This document shows positions 1 to 11,974 of a stretch of 64,000 nt of DNA, piece after piece. The stretch comes from Allacma fusca (taxonomy: Eukaryota > Arthropoda > Collembola > Symphypleona > Sminthuridae), in assembly GCA_947179485.1 (NCBI GenBank), contig OX359247.1:33332801-33396800 (forward strand). Reading direction: 5' to 3'. Made by a program: the position numbers and the translations under genes. Within the stretch, counting starts at the first letter, position 1. Each line of letters begins with the position of its first letter. The notes under the pieces are model-generated. The model was not told the DNA's origin and did not search any database. It saw only the letters and a list, made by a program, of their open reading frames with translations.

Positions 1-559
1 ATCATGTAAGTTGTACATAGTATGTTTCAAATGTACCTGCAACGTAGGTGGTAGTAATTTTCTGAAACAGGTGCTAACAACAAGGAACCACGCGGGTTCC
101 ACCAAGTATGTTTTTCCTCCATCAGAAACCAACTTGGTACTAATTTTTGAGAAACTGGTGCTGACAACAAACAATCGCGCAGGTTTCACAAAGTATATTT
201 GGATATCACCAGAACCAAACTTGGTAACAATTGAACTAAAACTTGGGTAGTGAATCAGAATTTGGGGAATTGGAAACAACCCATCGCCAGAGATCAGATT
301 TTTCTAAATCTCACTGAACGATCATTTCAGAATTTCCCTGCTGAATTTTATTAATGAAATTTAAAAACCCCTGTTCGCGAAAAAGAATCCCTTCCCTATG
401 AGATTTTTTCTGCCAGAAATATTTTTTCCCTGGGAAGAATCTTCCCGTCTTTCCACAAAAATCCGATCCCTGTCCATCGCTTCGAACGTTCAGGCTAGGT
501 CAGTTCGACTGAAAAGGAGTGACGGGGGTCATCACACGACGTCCCACAACAGTTGTCAC
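1..559. repeat. Degenerate repeats of two local families
   Basis: Positions 11-250 hold two inverted copies of a roughly 110-bp repeat that recurs at 595-960, 38700-39200 and 49230-49520 (shared words such as GTGCTAACAA and CCAACTTGG). Positions 280-480 hold reiterations of a C- and T-rich word family (CCCTG, TTCCCTTCCCTATGA) that also precedes several receptor copies (9250-9500, 49690-50040, 52200-52460). The one open frame here is not convincing as a gene. Confidence 0.5.
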
Positions 560-1378
560 TTGTGTTGGTGAGCATACAAAGGAAATTGATAACATTTGAT
601 ACAAGAACATTTTGTGGATATGTATCGTAGCCCTGGTTTCTGATTTCTCATAGTCAGCACTAGTTTTTCTTCAAGTAATACCAACTATGTTCTTGGTGGA
701 ATTAAAATACTTGGTGGTACTTATATGTTTTCTCATTGTTAGCACCTTTTTTCCTTCAATTACTACCAACTGTGTTGTCGGTGGGGTGAAAATATACTTG
801 GTTCACTTTAGGTGAATCCTCATTGTCAGCACTAGTTTGGTAAAAATTGATACCAACTGTATTTACGTTTCAGCAAGTGCCTAGTACAATGTAGTTTTCC
901 TATACCTACCAAAATCATACCAGGTATACATATATACAGGCCTCTACCAGGAAGGATAGTTTGCTCGGCGAAAATCTTGCTGAACACAATTTTTGTACTG
1001 ACATTGTAAACTACATGTGTTGTTTATCATTTGTGAGTTATTGGGTTAAAATAAACATGAGCTAGTTTTTTTTACATGTACACGCTAAAATCTGAAATTT
1101 TAAAGCTCAACGAGACGTTATATTTCACTGGACAATTTTTTTTAAACAATAGTTTTTATATGTTGCTAATAAAAATGAAGGAACTTTTATAAAAAATACA
1201 CTGTGACTAGGGGAATAGACTAGACTTGACTAGGGAACCAGCTGCAGATTCAAGACTAGGACTAGACTAGACTATTTATGCTTAAACATACAGCTGACTT
1301 GACTAGACTTGACTAGTTGAGGCTGTAAACTTTAAAGAATAGACTAGACTTGACTAGGTAGACTGGCGGGCAGCAGTG
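560..1378. mobile_element. Right-hand part of a hAT-like repeat, second copy of the 38150-40044 element
   Basis: The right end GGGCAGCAGTG at 1368-1378, the GACTTGACTAG reiterations before it (1205-1360) and the stretch around 961-1200 all match the right half of the element at 38150-40044. The left half cannot be matched cleanly and may lie in 1-559 or outside the window. No target-site duplication can be paired. Confidence 0.5.
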
Positions 1379-1910
1379 ACGCAAACCACCGCACTATGTG
1401 CATAAAGTACAACCCCACCCGCCCCGTTGAAATACGGTAAAAAGCCAGTCTGATCCTCAACTTGCAACACGACAAAGCATTAAACCCGAACCCGCTCGTA
1501 ACCCGCACGGGCGGGTCGGGTCGAGGCCCGGCCCGAATGTTTACCCGCGGGCCACGCCTTTAGTAGATATTTCAATATTCAACTAGTTCAAATCGCTGCA
1601 TCGAACGTGAGTAACAATTTCATTCCCATTATCGGTGAATTTCATACAAACAACTATCAGGGTGATGAATCACACACCATCTTTCAATATCTACCACCAA
1701 TTTCTCAAACTGTTCAATGAGTGTGAGGCCAAAGTGGTAACGGCATGCAAACCAAAAGCATGTAAAGGGGTACAAGTACAATCTTACCTTGAAAAACTGC
1801 ACCATCTGAAATAATGCTTTTATAGCAAGACCTTGTCCAGAAAAATAACTCTGTTTGTATAACGTTAACTCAACAAATATTGGAGCCACTCACAAATATA
1901 TTCACCGCAA

Positions 1911-2848
1911 GGGGCAACTACGATAACTGTCCCAAAAGTTCAATGTTCCGGTTTACGATAACTGTCCCAAAAGTTCAATGTTCCGGTTTACGATAACTGT
2001 CCCAAAAGTTCAATGTTCCGGTTTACGATAACTGTCCCCGAATTACGATAACTGTCCCCGGTTTACGATAACTGTCCCAAATCAAGGACAAACATAAGGG
2101 CCGGGGGAAAGGAAGGCCCTTTGGTGGGAGGGTAAGGATTCAGGGGAAGGAAAGGCGACTTTCCGGTTTACGGTAACTGTCCCAAGTTCCGAATTACGAT
2201 AACTGTCCCAGGTTCAGAATTACGATAAGTGTCCCAGTTTTGTAAATTGGATAAGTGAAGCGATGTAATTTTGAGGAGCGCATACCAGCTTTCCGGATTG
2301 AAAACCTAACCCCGTCGTTTCGGACGTTCAGGTTAGGTTAGTTTAGAGCTAGAAAGGGGTGCCAATGTGACTCTGAAGGCCCCTTCGGGGCCATCATAGT
2401 CACGGCACCCCTTTCCAGCCTAAACTAACCTAACCCTCACTGTCCTCAACGACTACCACACAGAATCCACACCTAGTGGGACGAGATGGTTGAGAAGGAG
2501 TAAAAGTAGCGAAATAATTGAGTCCGTATTGCTGTGATAAGTTGTTGTAGGAAACTTTATTGAATTAAATGTAATTGAGAATGCAAATAAATAAGAGCCA
2601 TTAATATAATAATATATATATATATATATATATTAATATATATTTCAGCCATTAACTTGGCACTACGTGCCAAGTACGCCGAATTGCTCAATTGGAACTT
2701 GGGACAGTTATCGTAATTCGGGGACAGTTATCGTAAACCGGAACATTGGACTTTTGGGACAGTTATCGTAAACCGGAACATTGGACTTTTGGGACAGTTA
2801 TCGTAAACCGGAACTTTAGAGTTTTGGGACAGTTATCGTAGTACAACC
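1911..2848. mobile_element. Non-autonomous DNA transposon with 8-bp target duplication CACCGCAA
   Basis: CACCGCAA occurs at 1903-1910 and again at 2849-2856. In the intact receptor the corresponding site is continuous (TTCACCACAAAATT), so the insertion is defined exactly. The ends are inverted: GGGGCAACTACGATAACTG on the left and the complement GGTTGTACTACGATAACTG on the right. A roughly 34-bp unit containing ACGATAACTGTCCC is reiterated inward from both ends (1916-2240 and 2697-2840) in opposite orientation. No coding capacity is seen. An (AT)n run lies at 2607-2643. hAT-like is inferred from the 8-bp duplication only. Confidence 0.85.
2329..2436. repeat. Inverted repeat inside the element
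   Basis: Arms at about 2329-2363 and 2404-2436 (GGTTAGGTTAGTTTAG and its complement) flank a GC-rich loop that itself contains GGCCCCTTCGGGGCC. Related words occur at 489-540. The structure is part of the transposon, not a gene. Confidence 0.6.
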
Positions 2849-4210
2849 CACCGCAAAATTAGAACATTCATTTCCAACTGCTACCAAAAGTATTTGCGGC
2901 TGATAATAACACAAACCTCGCTGCTCTCTTAAGCAGGATTGGCTTTTATTGAAAGCAATCAAATTATTTCCTTAAAAAGCTCGTCATTTAAATGGACAGT
3001 GTTGATCCTATTTATAAAAGTAGCCTTGATAGTAGGGGAGCGCTCAAATTTCTCTCTTGGCATAGGCGGCCGATTTGAAAGACCACGTATGTGGACTTCT
3101 TGTGATGTCAGCCCATTTACTGGACTCACACTAGCTAAGGTTTCAGGCGAAATTAAAATGTTATTTTTTACCGTATTTTGACACAAAAACAATCATAATG
3201 TACAGTCAGCCTTTAGTAATTCCATTGTCTTTTCAAACCATGCGCAGCGATAATTACTATATTTTTTAAATTAGTTTTACAACTCCAGGCGAATGTGGAA
3301 CTGTTCTTTATTCCGAAGGTGCGGTTTCACCGTTTCACCTAATGTCCACAAAGGAGGCTTAGCGTACCAGGAACTGGTCAAGTCAGGATGTACAGTTCGT
3401 ATGGGTTACTATGAAAAACAAATTAATGTAAATGAGCTTCAATTGGGAAGGGTGAATCGTTCAATAAGAGAAACGCATCGCAATTTCATAAACAGTGTTA
3501 CTACTTCACTTCATATGAATCAAATGGATACCATTTTGCTTCAAATTTTTCCGGATCAACAAGCCGCCATGCTGGATGGAAATGTTCAAAATGTAATTTC
3601 CAAAATTTTATCTATCAACAAGTGAATACTTCCACGATACGACGGGATCGCTGGTTTATGTAGTTAATGGTGATTGCTTTAATGAAATCATGATGGGGAT
3701 TATTAGTTCTGGTATCATGAATCTGTGGCTACAAGTTTATTAGACTCTAGACTATGAAACTGAGCGGTATTTAAAACGAAAGTTTGCAGAAGTAATGTTA
3801 CAACCAGTTGCAGTTGTCACCTTGGCAGAAAAAGTCAAACGAAGTGAAACTGACTAGTAACTAAAGCCGCTGTAAGTTGCTTCTTGTTAGGGAGTGGTAT
3901 TGCACTTGCAGTGTTTGTTTTTGAGATACTAACGCTGTGAAAAAAGAAAGTGCATGTCCTGACCGAGTCCCCCAGTTTAAAACATTTTTATTAAATTATT
4001 GTGTGATCAAAGGAGTACTCATCTCGCTAAGTTATAAAGCGTTACGTTTAGTAATATGTAAAATAGTAAAGTACGTATATATCAAAGCAGTGTCCCGATT
4101 ATTAAAGCTTTCTTTAAATAATTGTGTGGTATAAACAGAATGGTCATCTCACTAATTGTAAGCAATATATACAGCGGTACGTTTACAACAAAAGGTTTTT
4201 TCCCTGGTAT

Positions 4211-4800
4211 TGACGCAATTCAACCATCAAAGGCTTAAATCAATAATATTTTGTATATTATTTAATATATGTAGGTATTAGTTCAGAGAAGAACAAATAT
4301 TTATTTCAATGGCGCATCAAATGTGCTTGCCTGTAGACAAAACAGGCAATTTTAATAATGTAATACCAAATAAATTCCTTTATTCTCCTTTTAAAGAATT
4401 AATTGTTATTGCAAGAGTGAATATGAGCTATTTTGCATGTGTCTCGAATAAAAGATACAGATATTATACCTTCTTCTAGAAGTTCCTTTTTAAGCCTAAG
4501 CAAAATTTGATTTTTTCTTAAAGTCTTGTTATTGTAACACGGGCTCCTATTAATAATCCTGAGCTTTAGCGTGTTCAAATAATATTTTTAAGCAAGTATG
4601 GAATTCTTATAAAGTTCGTTTCTCCCGATCAACCTCGTTAAGTTGTAAATGACTTTGTTTTAATTTTGTTTTTGGAACAATAATAAAGTCTGTCATCGTC
4701 CGTTTGACAATGCATAGAATATCGACTCTTCCAGTTGATTTATTTGTTTTCAAATGATGAATCTATTCCACACCTACATAATTTTCTTTCATTTGCTGAT
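4211..4800. other. No gene seen
   Basis: AT-rich sequence downstream of the first receptor pseudogene. I find no reading frame, RNA gene or clear repeat to report. Confidence 0.4.
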
Positions 4801-4804
4801 GAAG

Positions 4805-5345
4805 TGTTGTCGGAATGAAAAACAAAGCAATGTTCGTTTGCAGTTGTAATATAATTTTAAAAAGCAGTACTGCAACGCATACAATTTATTGTTATGTACA
4901 AAGCCCTAGTAAAGTTTCCAAAGGTTTCGTTTTAGGGTTTCAAAAGAGCAAGGAATTACCACTGGCTCACTGTACATTATGATAGTTTTCATGTGAAAGT
5001 ATGGCTAGAATTGGAAACATTTTCTAAACTCTCAATCCTGGTGATTCCAGCAGCTGAACTAATTGAACAAACCCTACAAATTTAAACAAATCTACCGTCT
5101 ATACCAATAAAAAAATTTAAGCGCTCTGCTAATATCAATTTATAAATGAAGACAGGTTTGTATCATTAACAGGCTACTTTTTAAGGAAATAAATGATTTC
5201 CCTGCTACAAAATCCAAGCCTACCTCTGAAAGAGAAGGAAGCCAAGGGTTCATCTAAACACTTCTTTGGAACATGAGTTAAAGTCGTATTTATGATAACA
5301 GATTTCATATTTTGGACAAGGTCCAGTTAAAATCCTTATTTCAGT
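4805..5345 (-). pseudogene. IR-like receptor fragment
   Basis: Read on the minus strand, this matches the middle of the receptor, from the GPCP block (near 5320) to the first transmembrane segment (near 4850). It includes the region that reads MYSEPLVVP in the intact copies (near 4975). Frameshifts, stops and internal losses are present, and both ends of the gene are missing. Confidence 0.7.
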
Positions 5346-5479
5346 TATATATACATTTGTACATATAATTACATATCTAACCGCTATACTATGAACGTGC
5401 TACATGGAACATTTTCAGTATGTATCTAAAAACAAATCATTACTAGATGCATGTGCTATACAATTAGCAAATAGAAAAC

Positions 5480-6750
5480 AGCTCAAAACTCACTGGTGTC
5501 TTTGAAAGTTTGAGGCAAAATTGCATCCATTTGATTCACATAAACTGAAGAAATACTTTTTATGAGCTTCCGATGCGTTTTTTATGGAACCATTCACCAT
5601 ACCCAATTTCAGCTCAGTAGCAGACTGTACTTTTTACTTCACACCTACAGATATGAAATTGATAGCCTAACTTAATCAGATCCTGGTACAATAAGCCCCA
5701 CCCGTGGACACGAGGTAAAATGGTGAAGCTTTTAATCTTTCGTGTGTAAATTTTATTGAGAAATAAAAAAAATCATCAGAAAAATAAAAATTTGATTTCA
5801 ACTTTGACGCTCCGACTCCCCCACAGAGAAGCCCCATTGGAGTGAAAAACAGTGCAACGCCTGTTTTAAATTTCAATGTAATTTTGAAAAAACAAACGTA
5901 TACAGTTATTATGTGCAAAAACCATGTAAAATATCCAAATGGCTCGTGAAGGGTTTCAAACGAACAAGGAATTGTTACTGGCCCACTGTACATTATGATT
6001 GTTTTTGTTCAGAACGTCTGATGGAGCCAACCTGCAGATATTTTTGAAAACATTTCAATCTAAGGGCTCTAATTTTGACGAGAATATTTTCATAAGTTGA
6101 ACCTTTACTAAATGAAGTACATTATATTTATGATAAGAGAATTGAATTCTTGAGCAAGGTCTAGATTTAATCAGTATTTCTGTTGGAGTCGTCTCTCCAG
6201 GTGAAATTTTAGCTACGAAGTAATTCCAATGGCGGAACATTTGCAACGTATTGATCAACATACGTCCTATTGACAGTTGAAGCACAAAATCTTTACTGAT
6301 TTCAAAATTTTAAAAAATTGAGTCCTAACTGGGTTCCTATACGTAGTCGTTATACAGAATATTTCCAGTCTCACAAATAATTATATGCAAACTACATGGG
6401 AGGAACTTTGGAATACCCTTTGTTCGACCGGTAACACTAGTAATGATATCCCCATCCGTGTTTAGGAGTTTTCGAGGCGGCCCCTGATGTAAAGCGTCAA
6501 CAACTGTAATTCGCACATCCTTGCATAATTTCGAAACACAACTTCTACAAATTCAATTTCAGTCTTTAAATGGTTTGAGAAACTGGAGGTATATCATGGG
6601 AGAATGATCACAATTTCCCATGCCGAAAGTAGTTTGTACCAAAAACATACAGACTAAGTGAAAAACTACCGAATTAAAAATATTTATGATCCGACACAAC
6701 TCAAAATGGCAAGTACTTGAAAAAAAATAAGGGATTGCTCCCATTACCGC
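5480..6750 (-). pseudogene. IR-like receptor pseudogene
   Basis: The minus strand carries most of a receptor copy. An N-terminal region with a YLQFLKPF block lies near 6580. The WNYFVAKISPGETTPTEI block is at about 6170-6220. The first transmembrane segment (WFLHIITVYVCFF) and pore-side segment fall within 5676-5993, and the VNQMDAIL-like region is near 5530. Reading frame changes between these blocks and stops are frequent. The 5' flank (6750-6900) matches that of the minus-strand pseudogene at 48.6 kb, so both derive from one duplication unit. Confidence 0.8.
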
Positions 6751-6899
6751 ATTGAATTGATGTAAAATAACGTTTTCTTCTAATTGTTTTCATCTTTTAA
6801 CACAATTTGCGCGTGACAGATACATTGTAATTTCCCTGAAAAGCCAACATTCATATTAGAACGTTTCAGTCTTCCAGAATACAGAAGCAGCAGAGGTTG

Positions 6900-7740
6900 A
6901 TAAGTACATATGTATAGAGTACATACCCAATATTAGGTTTACATGATTTGATCATAAACACAATGATATATGATGATACGACTGCAAATGCAATTTTGAT
7001 CCAATAATTATTTTGCAGGATAATACTATCTGTACTACCCCTAACGTTGTCACCCAGAGAAGGTTCCACTAAACACGAAAACGTTTAGAGAATTTACTTC
7101 CTGGAGTTAGACTATCACATACACTCATATGATAACCCTCAATTTTTGGGTATTCTCAGCGAATGTATGTCAATAAACTCATGAATATTAACTTAACCCA
7201 CGAAGCACACTCCGAGGGGGTTGCCATTCCTAAAATAGGAATCCTAAAAATTTCCTGACGCTTACTACATGTTATGCGGGCGTATGTACAAATTAAAGTA
7301 CATATTTTAATTAAACGCTGTTTCAAATATAAATTAACAGCATGAAATATCCACTTTAGTCGAAGGCCTCCAGTTTTCTGAACAGGTGAAATTTAATAGT
7401 AACGAGTAAAACTTACAATTAGTTGCTTGGTCACTTCAGTCTTCAAGAGCTTCAGAGGGGTCCTGCTCCTTGGAAGGGTTAACTGAACGTTTCGAACGCA
7501 GAACTGAAACACATTCCTTAACAGGAACAACCAGCAGGTACACTTGCCTCCACACGAACACGTAGACTGATAGTGAGACTTGCAAGGCACAGGTTACTGT
7601 CAAGGTTGAGTGTATAAAAAGTGAAAGGGCGCTTAATGTTTTGGGACACTTTGAAAGCGTCCATGCGTCCTACTCACGCATGCCAACTGTAACCTTCACG
7701 CTTTAACCTGGAGTTTTGCAGAAGCAGCAGGTATTACTAC
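6900..7740. other. No convincing gene
   Basis: Short open frames occur on the minus strand (6866-7069, 7393-7590), but neither has a recognisable domain, splice support or neighbour evidence. A TATAAAAAG string at about 7613 on the plus strand has no gene behind it. Confidence 0.35.
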
Positions 7741-9587
7741 ATTTTTCCGGGATAGGTGAAATAATTTAAGTTAGTGACATGGTCATTTTAGTTAATTTAC
7801 TATTAAGAATATAAGGAACTTCTTAGGTTGGGGACGGGAGAGCTTTTACGATGATGACAGCCAGTGCTAGAGTATTCTAAGTGTATGGATACATTTCCGC
7901 ATATGACTTGTTGATTCACCTTTAGTGTTTTCAGGGGTACTCTAGAAGTCAAAATACCTATATTCGTTGTTTCAGAAGTGGTCTGTATGCTGTTCCCCTG
8001 AAAATCTTAGACCCCTCCCCCTCTATCTCACATCAGAAAGCTACTGACAAATGAATTGATTGGCTAGATTGTCGCAAATTCATTTCTAGAAATAAAACTA
8101 GTGTTCTAGCTCTGTGTCATTTGGCGGAGTCGCAAACCTAATGATAAGTTGTATTTCAACGAAACGTTTTTTAAAGATTATGTTATGACTGGGTAAAAAC
8201 CTCCTTATGTTTATTAGAATTTACAAGAGTTTCAATACGTCATGGACTTTTCCGACATATAAGCACTGGATAGTGTTTAAATACCTTTTCAAAACTAATA
8301 CGAATGCAGTTATTTCTTTTCAAATCAATTTTTATTATACCTGAAAAAATATATTGAACAATATCAACTTCGATAAAAATACCAAAAAATAGGAAATACC
8401 GACACCAAATCTAATTTCGATTCGAATGACCAGCCATAATGATAGGTTTCAGGCAGATGAGATATGAACATCTTTTCAATTTGAAGCCTTAAATCTTTAT
8501 TTTGTAATGAATCACTGGAACCCACCTGTTCGTACGAACGACCAAAATAATCATAAGCTTGATTTTCATTTGTGTACTAAAATAAGGACGGCAATTACCA
8601 ACTTGCTAGAGACCTACCAATGTTTGAATTCAAAAAGACCATTCATTCAAGCCTTGCAAAGTCGGTTTAAATTCTAGCACATATATGAGAGACAAGCTTA
8701 TGATTATTTTGGGTTACGGTTACGAGCCTTCGTGAAATGGGTCGGGTCAAAGAATAGTAGAACTTATTTCAACGGTCAAATAATGATAAGTCATTCTAAA
8801 ATGCACTCTAAAATGAAATAGATACTAATATGAAGTAGCATTAAATGGAACTAAGCTTTTCCACTCACGTCAAACGTTCAGACACTGTTTACACAACTGT
8901 CTGTTTACGAAGCAAACTCAATGTTATTATATCTCGTTAACTGACAATGAGTACAACCATAAAAACAATGATAACGTGTGTACCATAACAAGTACCGTCG
9001 AATGTTTAGATGCTATAATTGGAATTTGAAAAGGATACTGACAAATTAGAAAAAAGTATAGCGGTGAACAAGTGCAGTTGCCAATAAGACATTTGAGACA
9101 GAGGTAGGATTTTTGCAAATCTCACCGCAAGATAATGTTTGTTTTTCACTGCTGAATCCGATGTCCCTGTTTGGAAGCCTAATAAATCCTGCTGAAAAAA
9201 TTTAAAAATCCCTGTTATCAAATGATTTTCCTAAAAAGATGTCGACCAATTTCAAGATTATTATTCACCAAAAAAAGGTTCCCTTCCCTGTGAAATTTTC
9301 CAAGCCTTAATTTTTTTCCTGTCAAATTTTTTTTCACTGGGAAGAATATTCACGCCCGCCGGCAAAAATCTGTCTCCTGAGACATACATGCCCTGTTCGC
9401 CAAAAATATTTCCCTTCCCTATGAAATTTTCCTTGCCTGATTTTTTATCTATGTGAAAAATCTTTCCGTTTTTCCACAAAAATCCGACCCCTGAGACAAA
9501 CAAATTTAGACCTGGTAGTACCACTGTGTAGTAAAATCGCTGAAAGTAGCTATTATCGTCAATCGTTGTATAGAAATAATACCGATT
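7740..9587 (+). repeat. Duplicated 5' flank of receptor copy 1
   Basis: Blocks along this stretch match the 5' flank of the receptor at 52546 in the same order: the words around 7740-7850 with 50820-50920, 8690-8860 with 51750-51930, and 9000-9500 with 52070-52460. The last 400 bp before the start codon also match the flank of the pseudogene fragment at 50131. This marks a gene-plus-flank segmental duplication. Confidence 0.75.
9561..9571 (+). promoter_or_regulatory. Conserved AATCGTT motif before receptor starts
   Basis: AATCGTTGTAT lies 17-27 bases before the ATG. The same word, AAATCGTTCCAT or AAATCGTTGCAT, precedes the other two intact receptors at about the same distance (41294-41305 and 52518-52529) and, as AATCGCTGCAT, the pseudogene at 1591. 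It may be a core promoter or initiator element, or simply inherited sequence. Confidence 0.35.
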
Positions 9588-11513
9588 ATGAGTATCTTGA
9601 CATGTATTTTAACAATCTCATCCCTATTATCGGTGAATTTCATACAAGCAACCAGCGGGGGTATAAAACAGAGTACATCTTTCAATATCTACCACCAATT
9701 TCTCAAACCGTTTAATGATTGTGAGGTAAACGTCGTAACGGCATGCCCACCAAAAGCATGTAAAGGGGTACAAGCGGCAGTTTCTGAAACATTACATTTG
9801 GAATCGTCTCGAAGACTCCTGAATGCAAGCAGCGATATTTACGGCCCTAACCACGTATCTAGTATGCCTAAATTCCTGCGATGTCATTTGCATATCATTA
9901 TTTATGAACCTGATAACGTGCTGCAGTCTGCTAGCACATTCAAATTACGCTGGATAGAAAACTATTTTAAAAATAATGCTGGAATCAGTACAGATTTTGT
10001 GCTTCAGCTCACATTAGCATATGACGTCTATCATGCGGATCAGTTTTTTCGCCCTTGGAACTATTTCGTGGCTAAAATCTTACCTGGAGAAACCACACCA
10101 ACTGAAATTATGCTTTTAGCAGGACCTTGTCCAGAAAACGAAATATGTTTGCATAAATATGACGTTAATTCAACAACAATTGGAGCAACTCACAAATATA
10201 TTCACCACAAAATTAAAACATTCAGATCCAATTGCTACCAAAAGTATTTGCGGCTGTTAATAGCAGATACTTCTCTGCTCTCTGAAGCAGGGTTGGATTT
10301 TATAGAAAAAAATCACATTATTTCCTTAAGAAATTCGCCATTTAAGGGAACAGTCTGGTATCCATTTGTAAAAGTATCCTTGATATTAGGGGAGCGGTTA
10401 AATTTCTCTCTTAGTATAGGCGGCCGATTTGAACGAACACCACCTATGTGCACTTATTGTGTTGTCAGTCCATTCACTGGACTCACATTGGCTAAGAGAT
10501 CAGGTGAAATTAAAATGTTTATTTTCCAGCCGTACTTCCACACTAAAACTATCATTATGTACAGTGAGCCTTTAGTAGTTCCGTCCACTGTTCAGACCCT
10601 GAAGGAGCCATTCGAAAACTTTACTTGGGCTTTGTACATCACAACAGTATTTTCAGCAATACTGCTTTTTAAAATTGCTTTCAAACTTCAGATTTGTACT
10701 GCATTGTTTTTCATTCCGACAGCACTTGTTTTTGGGCAAGCGGGTGGTTTAAGATCAAAAACGAGTGTTTATTTTCCTGTTTTGATTATTTTCTTCGTAT
10801 TACTAAATGCTATTTACACAGGAAAGATGAACAGTTTCACAGTTTCACCTCGTGTCCACAAGGGGGGTTTATCGTACCAGGAGCTGGTAACGTCAGGCTA
10901 TACATTTCGCATGGGTTATTCTGAAAGACAAATTAATGTAAACGAGCTTCAATATGGTCTGGTGAATGGTTCGAGGAGTGAAGCGCATCGCAACCTCATA
11001 AACAATATTGCTTCGGTTCATATGAATCAAATGGATATAATTTTGTATCAAATTCTCCATGATCAACAAGCCGCCATACTTCGTGGAAATGTCCAAAATG
11101 TTGTTTCCAGTTTTACGTCGCAACATTATTTCAGAAAATTCTACCTATCAACAAGTGAATACTTCCACAACACTGGGGGATGGCTGTTTTATGTAGTTAA
11201 TGGTGACTGCTTTAATGAAATCATGATGAGGATTATTAGTTCTGGTATCATGAATCTGTGGCTAGAAGTTTATTACAAGATTCGATGTGATGAGAATGAA
11301 CGGTATTTCAAACGAATGTTTGCAGAAATAATGTTGAAACCAAATGTAGTAGCTGCCGTTGCTGAAAAAGTAAAACGAAAAGAGAACGACTCTTTAATTA
11401 AAGCCGCTTCAGATTGCTTCATGTTAGGGAGTGGTATTGCACTTGCAATGTTTATATTTGAGATACTGATATACTGTGCAAAGGACGTGCATGTCTTTTC
11501 CGAGTCCCAATAG
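9588..11513 (+). CDS. Divergent ionotropic-receptor-like channel, copy 1
   Basis: A single-exon protein of 641 residues with the layout of an arthropod ionotropic receptor. It has a signal peptide (about 1-23), a cysteine-containing ectodomain (about 24-340), and a first transmembrane helix (about 344-365, from FTWALYITT). A pore-side hydrophobic segment follows (about 371-388, ending in FGQAGGL), then a second helix (about 394-414, FPVLIIFFVLLNAIYTGKM). The S2 ligand-lobe region includes HKGGLSYQELVTSGY, and a last helix spans about 607-628. The G-Q-x-G-G-L, helix and Y-T-G-K-M order is the IR signature I rely on. Ligand is unknown; a chemosensory role is inferred from the family. The ATG was chosen because it opens the signal peptide and is shared by the other copies. 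It lies immediately after the duplicated flank, and the 3' flank is also shared. Confidence 0.8.
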   Translation: MSILTCILTISSLLSVNFIQATSGGIKQSTSFNIYHQFLKPFNDCEVNVVTACPPKACKGVQAAVSETLHLESSRRLLNASSDIYGPNHVSSMPKFLRCHLHIIIYEPDNVLQSASTFKLRWIENYFKNNAGISTDFVLQLTLAYDVYHADQFFRPWNYFVAKILPGETTPTEIMLLAGPCPENEICLHKYDVNSTTIGATHKYIHHKIKTFRSNCYQKYLRLLIADTSLLSEAGLDFIEKNHIISLRNSPFKGTVWYPFVKVSLILGERLNFSLSIGGRFERTPPMCTYCVVSPFTGLTLAKRSGEIKMFIFQPYFHTKTIIMYSEPLVVPSTVQTLKEPFENFTWALYITTVFSAILLFKIAFKLQICTALFFIPTALVFGQAGGLRSKTSVYFPVLIIFFVLLNAIYTGKMNSFTVSPRVHKGGLSYQELVTSGYTFRMGYSERQINVNELQYGLVNGSRSEAHRNLINNIASVHMNQMDIILYQILHDQQAAILRGNVQNVVSSFTSQHYFRKFYLSTSEYFHNTGGWLFYVVNGDCFNEIMMRIISSGIMNLWLEVYYKIRCDENERYFKRMFAEIMLKPNVVAAVAEKVKRKENDSLIKAASDCFMLGSGIALAMFIFEILIYCAKDVHVFSESQ

Positions 11514-11669
11514 TTAAATCTCTTGTATTAAATAATTTTTTGGGGCCAATAGAATGGTCATCCCACTGAGCTATAAATCACAACGTTTAACACAAAAGTT
11601 CTTTCCCTGATATTGATATACATATATGAAAATATCAAATGCTTAAAGTCAATGGGATACGAATAAGCA

Positions 11670-11970
11670 TGAGATCGGTTCGGATAAAACACAAATCCGA
11701 ACCGTAACCGAACCGAAGTTATAGGTTAATTTTTGACAAAAACAGAACCGAACCGTTTTGTTCGGATAAAAAATTCTCCTATCCGGAACCGAACCGCCAT
11801 AAATCGATTCGGATGATTTTCATAACCGAACCGTTTGTCAGGTATCGGAATAACCGAAACAATGTTGCACATTTTACCAGTGAAAACTTCATTCGAAACA
11901 GATGAATATTTATTAAAATCTTTTCTGAAAATTTTTGTTTTCAAAAATCGTCGAAAGTCGTTCAAACTTA
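11670..11970. repeat. Iterated CCGAACCG/CGGTTCGG repeat block
   Basis: Degenerate reiterations of ACCGAACCG and its complement fill this stretch, which abuts the broken 5' end of the truncated receptor. It resembles the other iterated non-autonomous elements of the window, but I cannot find paired ends or a target duplication. Confidence 0.45.
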
Positions 11971-11974
11971 AACA

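Larger units (their letters stand above)
1564..3942 (+). pseudogene. IR-like receptor pseudogene, split by a transposon
   Basis: The sequence follows the intact receptor at 9588 from its 5' flank to its last transmembrane segment but is badly broken. The start codon position reads GTG and is followed by a small deletion. About 350 bp is missing after the N-terminal block near 1770. An element sits at 1911-2848. The first transmembrane segment is deleted around 3235-3290, and several frameshifts and stops follow. The N-terminal motif FNIYHQFLK, the GATHKYIH block, the GGRFER loop and the PRVHKGGL-like stretch are recognisable. The 3' flank up to about 4210 still aligns with that of the intact copy. 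No functional product is expected. Confidence 0.85.

Noticed and set aside
2329-2440. Telomere-like TTAGG repeats
   Set aside because: Only two or three GGTTA units, and they are arms of an inverted repeat within a transposon.
10694-11126. Additional frames inside receptor copy 1 (and equivalents in the other copies)
   Set aside because: Shadows of the receptor reading frame in other phases or on the other strand.
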